Notes under the pieces: generated by a model
Seen by the model: the letters and a program-made list of their open reading frames with translations, nothing else
Databases searched by the model: none
Told to the model about the DNA's origin: nothing
In this document: positions 55,440 to 64,000 of the stretch, one piece after another
Numbering within the stretch: position 1 is the stretch's first letter
Layout of the letters: each line of letters opens with the position of its first letter
Made by a program: the position numbers and the translations under genes
Assembly (NCBI GenBank): GCA_029204225.1
Contig: CM055095.1
Coordinates: 37,844,597 to 37,908,596 of the forward strand
DNA length: 64,000 bases
Source: Diphasiastrum complanatum
Taxonomy: Eukaryota; Streptophyta; Lycopodiopsida; Lycopodiales; Lycopodiaceae
Direction of reading: 5' to 3'

Positions 55440-55598
55440 TGATGATCTTCTGGGAAAAGGCAGTAGAGCTTTTCAAAGTTGAATGGTATATGCAAGTATA
55501 GTTTCATGAATTTACATCGTATATTACAAAGAAGATAGATCATGCCTATGTGATTCATATCTTGTTCATTTTGCAAACTCTTGGTTTTCCAAGTTTTT

Positions 55599-55976
55599 CA
55601 TTAGAGGAGTTTTGAGCTCCAAAAAGACCCTTTAAGAATTCGTGCAAGATGTAGTTTATATTATTAAAATATCATAACACTAATACTTTTGACTTGCCAT
55701 AACTTTTTAATCGTACTTTAGAAGTACGTCATCTAACATATCATTGGAAAGCCCTTGTTGAGCGCTTTCTAATGCACTAAACTCCGCTAAATTCGGACTT
55801 ACCACTAAAAAGTTATGCCATTTTTAGTGTGGAATCAAAATGTGGACTCAAAAAGTTATGTTACGTAGATTTTAAATTTGAGTGTTTTGATTGGTCCATG
55901 TGTAAAAAAAAATTGAGAAAAAATATAAAAAGAATCTTTACAAAGGGTCCTTTTTGGATTTAAAACTCCTCTAATG
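55599..55976. mobile_element. Miniature inverted-repeat element, 378 bp
   Basis: Inverted ends of about 42 bp: left CATTAGAGGAGTTTTGAGCT at 55599 and right AAAACTCCTCTAATG ending at 55976. They pair over GAGGAGTTTT...CCAAAAAG.ACCCTTT...GAATC with several mismatches and a one-base gap. There is no coding potential inside. Target duplication is unclear: TTA is inside the left and TAA inside the right end, which would suit a PIF/Harbinger-type element if the repeat proper starts at GAGGAG. Confidence 0.65.
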
Positions 55977-60559
<4,583 letters not shown>

Positions 60560-60690
60560 TGAAGGTGTTTGATTCATGACTGTAAGACTAACTCTCTTCA
60601 TTTGTTGTCCTTCAAATTCATCCAGCTTAAGAACAATTATCAACTTGTTATTTGCATTCTCAGATGTGATACCATGAAATTATATTGTGA
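60560..60690 (-). pseudogene. Second relic of the DDE-transposase-like gene
   Basis: The minus strand reads NNKLIIVLKLDEFEG, then RVSLTVMN and TPSNLEHS. The gene at 32220-32350 (+) gives NNKLIVVLKLDEFEIIKG, RVSLTIMNG and LSNLEDSE. The nucleotide match is also obvious, for example AATAACAAGTTGATA. Only about 110 bases are alignable; the rest has been lost. Confidence 0.7.
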
Positions 60691-60767
60691 ATGTTAGCAA
60701 CTAATATTATGTCCATAAACAAATTGTTGGAATTGTCATAAGATAGAGATTCTCCCTTTGAACAATA

Positions 60768-61920
60768 TGTTGGATTATTCTCCTTCTTACCAATCGACTA
60801 ATCGGTTTTGCATAATTACACGAAGTTTACAACAGCAGGACCTGAGAAAAGAATCCCCAGGTATGTGTACGAAGGGACCACCTCTAAAATCCGCCTGTCA
60901 AAAATCCCGTTGAAAAATGCAGCTTCTCCATTTTCGCTTTTTTTGCCTGACAGAAATCTCGTGTAATATCACAGTCTCGCATTTTTCACTTTTTCCAAAG
61001 AGCCTCAAATGTTCAGAAAATGTCTCTAGCAAAGTGTGGGGCAACTCTAAATGAGATTTAAGGACACCTTCTCCTTTTTCTCGAAAAACCTGACAATGTC
61101 GCCTGTGGCTGTTTTAGTTCATTTCTGCAGAGCTATAGTTTTGGTTCATTTATGCAGATAGAACGTTTACGGCCAATTTCACTGCTTATCAGCAATCAAT
61201 GACAAGGACCGGATGGATGCCAGCTGATCACCAACCAATTGGCGATCACAATTGCTGACCTAATCTCTTAGTATAAATAGTTGTTCATATTCATATAGTT
61301 TTAATCATCATAGTTATCAGAAGAAGTTTTTGAATAGTTAGCTCTCTCTCTCTCAAGTCTGCGAGCTTGAATACTCCTGAGCATTCTAGTTCACTTCTTA
61401 GAGTTGTTTTAGAGATTGCTATTGCTCCACTGCTTATCAGCATAAGGCTTAATTCAGATTTTCATTTTTTATCGCTTAGAGATAGCATAGAGTACGCGGC
61501 TTCGATCCGCAACTTATTGTACTCATTTACTTCTATTACGTTTTCATACTGAATCAATACTAGCTTTCATTGCGTTCAGCTTCGTCTCAGAATATATGCG
61601 TTTCTGTGTTTCTTCGTGACTAATTCGCAAACAAATCACGACTAATTATTTGTTTGATGATTTTCGATGTTTAATTGTTTGGCTACGTAATCACTGTAGT
61701 ACTGGCAATTTCAAACTAGTTACTATAAGTTCAAATGTGATTTCTATCACTATTGTTTTGTTTGAAATTGATAGGCGTAGTCATGCATTGGAAAGATGAA
61801 GATAGTTTATTCCGCCATGCACAAAAAGTTTTCTTTCTAGACACTCGAATCATTTTCATTCGTTTCTTTTTCAAGTTCGTTATCTTTTCGAGCTAGACCT
61901 ATCTTTTGCACACCACTTTC
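60768..61920 (+). repeat. First of two adjacent copia LTR copies
   Basis: Starts TGTTGGATTATTCTCC. Shares with the next copy long blocks such as GTGTGGGGCAA..CTAAATGAGA, CAATGACAAGGACCGGATGG, TTAGAGTTGTTTTAGAGATT and GTCATGCATTGGAAAGATGA in the same order. It ends CACCACTTTC at 61920, lacking the final GACA of the other copy. The TATA box TATAAATAG is at 61272-61280. Confidence 0.85.
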
Positions 61921-61921
61921 C

Positions 61922-63081
61922 TATTGGATTATTCTCCTTCTTACCAATTGTCTAATCAGTTTTGATCTTCATCCATTGTTTATCCAGTTCTGCGGATTTT
62001 TTCATGTGTTTACACAGTCTGTAGAATTACAAGTGTTTTTACACAGTCTGCAGAATTACATGGAGTTTAACGACAGTGTCGCATTTTTCGCCTGACAAAA
62101 ATCTAGAGAAAAAATGCACTGTCACATTTTTTGCCTGTCAGGAATCTTGTGCAAATATTCAAAGTCGCATTTTTCGCTTTTTCCAAAGAGTCTCAAATGT
62201 TAAGGAAATGACTCTGGCAAAGTGTGGGGCAATCCTAAATGAGATTTAAAGGCACCTTCGTCTTTTTTCACTTTTTTGCAAAAAAACCCGACAATGTCAC
62301 CTATGGCTGTTTTAGTTCATTTCTGCAGAGCTACAGTTTTGGTTCATTTATGCAGACAGAACGTTTATGGCCAATTTCTCCACTTATCAGCAATCAATGA
62401 CAAGGACCGGATGGATGCCAGCGGATCACCAGCCAACTGGCGATCGCAATTGACGACCTAATTTCTTAGTATAAATAGCTGTTCATATTAATACAGATTG
62501 ATTCATTGAAAATCAGAATTATCAGAAGCGTTTGAATAGTTAGCTTTCTCTCTCGAGCCTGCGAGCTTGAACAGTCTTGAGCATTCTAGCTCACTTCTTA
62601 GAGTTGTTTTAGAGATTGTTATTGCGCTACTGCTCATTAGCATTGCGCATTAATTTAGACTTTCATTTTTAGCCGGTCAGAGATAGCATAGAGTACACGG
62701 CTTCAATCCGCAACTTTTTGTAGCCATTTACTGCTGTTCCGTTTTGAATTAGTACTATTCTTTATTGCGTTCAGTTTCGTCTCAGAATGTATGCGTTTCT
62801 ATATTTCTTTGCGAGTAATTATTTGTCTAATAATTTTCGATGCTTACTTCTTTGGCTACGTAATCATTGTAGTACTAATGATTTCAAAGTTAGTTACTAT
62901 AAGTTTAAACATGATTTCTATCACTATTGTCTTGTTTGAAATTGATAGGCGTAGTCATGCATTGGAAAGATGAAGATAGTTTATTCTTCCATGCACGAAA
63001 GGTTTTCTTTCTAGACACACAAATTATTTTCATTCGTTCCTTTTCGAGCTAGAACTATCTTCTGCATACCACTTTTCGACA
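61922..63081 (+). repeat. Second LTR copy, attached to the copia internal region
   Basis: Begins TATTGGATTATTCTCC (TG changed to TA) directly after the first copy. It ends CACTTTTCGACA at 63081, followed at once by the primer-binding site. The TATA box TATAAATAG is at 62470-62478, about 610 bases before the end. A duplicated TTTACACAGTCTG(T/C)AGAATTACA motif is present near 62015 and 62041. Confidence 0.85.
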
Positions 63082-63093
63082 TGGTATCAGAGC
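63082..63093 (+). other. Primer-binding site for initiator Met-tRNA
   Basis: TGGTATCAGAGC, the same 12 bases as in the copia element at 41985. Confidence 0.9.
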
Positions 63094-63276
63094 TGTTTCA
63101 CTACTTCTTTATCTGATTCCAATATGACATCAGAGGGAAAGCTCTAATACTTCATATCTTTCATGATATCATACTCTTCAGTTATTTTCAACCTTTTAGT
63201 ATCAGAGAATTGATTTCTTATTGTTGGCATTACCACATCTTAGCATCATCGATACAATCGACAAACTAAGTTCTAG

Positions 63277-64000
63277 ATGGATTTTCAAAGTAAAGCCGGT
63301 CTTATCACAGACAAGCTGAATGGATCCAATTATTATTTGTGAAAATTTAAGATGAAGACCTTGCTAATTACCAGCGAATTATGGGATGTTGTTACAAGTA
63401 CAGAAGTAAAACCTGAAGACGATGACTCAAATTGGAAATCGAAGGACAGTAAAGCTTTTGTGCTTATTATCCTCAATATATCAGATACACAGATTGGACA
63501 CATACCAGCTAAAACGTCAAGAGACGTTTGGAACATTCTGAACTCACTATATGATGTGAGGGACGTAACTACTAAGTTACATCTACGAAGGAAATTCTTC
63601 ATATTCAAAATGTCTACTGTGATTCTCTTCAGAGTCACATTAACCAGTTTAAGAATCTTTTACAACATATGACCGCTGTCGGATCAGTCATAGATGATCA
63701 AGACGCAATTGTGACATTGCTTCAAGCTTGCCTTCTACATATGAGAACTGGGTGATGATCATATTGACACACTCAGATTTAATTCTTACTAGAGTTATCT
63801 CTATGTTGCAAATGAAGTCAATAGAAGAAGTCAAGTCTACTTCCTCCTCTCAGGCTCTATTTGTCAACAAGGCTCAAAGCGACAGAAGCAGAAAAGCTCC
63901 AAGAAGGCTGCAACGAATTAGAAATAGACTCAAGGTCAAGAACAATCATCGAATCCACAATCGAAGAAGATGATGTTTTGCAGGCATTGCAAGCACAATA
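63277..64000 (+). pseudogene. Copia gag, runs off the window end
   Basis: The ATG at 63277 opens MDFQSKAGLITDKLNGSNYY. The Trp normally next (NYxxWKxKM) is a TGA. Gag continues WDVVTSTEVKPEDDDSNWKS and DVWNILNSLYDV. After a frameshift near 63610 it reads SLQSHINQFKNLLQHM and, after another, YENWVMIILTHSD. A basic stretch leads toward the zinc knuckle (MFCRHCKH) at the right edge. Pol would lie outside the window. The family appears to be that of the fragment at 40814-41430. Confidence 0.8.

Overview
The window looks like nuclear DNA of a land plant with a large, repeat-rich genome. Three things point there: Ty1/copia and chromodomain Ty3/gypsy retroelements with initiator-Met-tRNA primer sites; spliced eukaryotic transposase genes; and a nuclear copy of mitochondrial cox1 (57.94-58.19 kb). 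That cox1 copy still carries unedited C at six codons where the usual plant protein has Leu, which suggests a lineage with heavy C-to-U organelle editing (lycophyte, fern, hornwort or gymnosperm). The species cannot be told from the sequence alone. Almost all recognisable coding sequence belongs to mobile elements. Only one or two short host-gene-like exons were seen, near 4.8-5.4 kb.

Layout. 0-3.5 kb: remains of a chromodomain gypsy element (+) and opposite-strand gag-like fragments. 3.5-6.6 kb: mostly featureless, with a candidate exon. 6.6-25.9 kb: a series of hAT elements. An 800-bp miniature element comes first, with the 8-bp target duplication ATCACAAT. Then a single (TA)n tract is interrupted by five related units: A (-), B (+), a 544-bp miniature D, C (-) and F (-). 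A and B lie head to head and form an inverted repeat of about 11 kb. The family has a four-exon transposase (BED-like finger, DUF659/hAT core, hAT dimerisation exon, and a long disordered last exon with AT-hooks). It also has a small second gene at the other end, on the opposite strand, with its own TATA box. Every transposase copy is broken, each in a different place, but the small gene is intact in A and C.

26-31.7 kb: microsatellites, a minisatellite and a near-perfect hairpin, with little coding signal. 31.7-40.3 kb: the most unusual region, a compact cluster of spliced, mostly decayed genes. In order these are a DDE-transposase-like gene (+), an unknown gene (-), a divergent promoter with 13 CACGTG boxes in a tandem duplication, an intact 246-aa histone-H3-fold gene with a long C-terminal tail (+), an Ulp1-type cysteine protease gene (+), and an unknown gene (-). 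I infer that this is one large, possibly undescribed DNA element. A second relic of its transposase-like gene lies at 60.6 kb.

40.8-49.2 kb: an old copia fragment, a young copia element with a 5' LTR but no 3' LTR, and an opposite-strand gypsy pol that starts exactly where the copia ORF stops. 49-54 kb: little that can be named. 54.4-55.4 kb: a protein-kinase pseudogene running into the C-terminal part of a PIF1-like helicase (-). 55.6-56.0 kb: a miniature inverted-repeat element. 57.9-58.2 kb: the cox1 copy. 60.77-64 kb: two directly adjacent copies of a 1.15-kb LTR, then a primer site and the gag of a copia element that runs off the window end.
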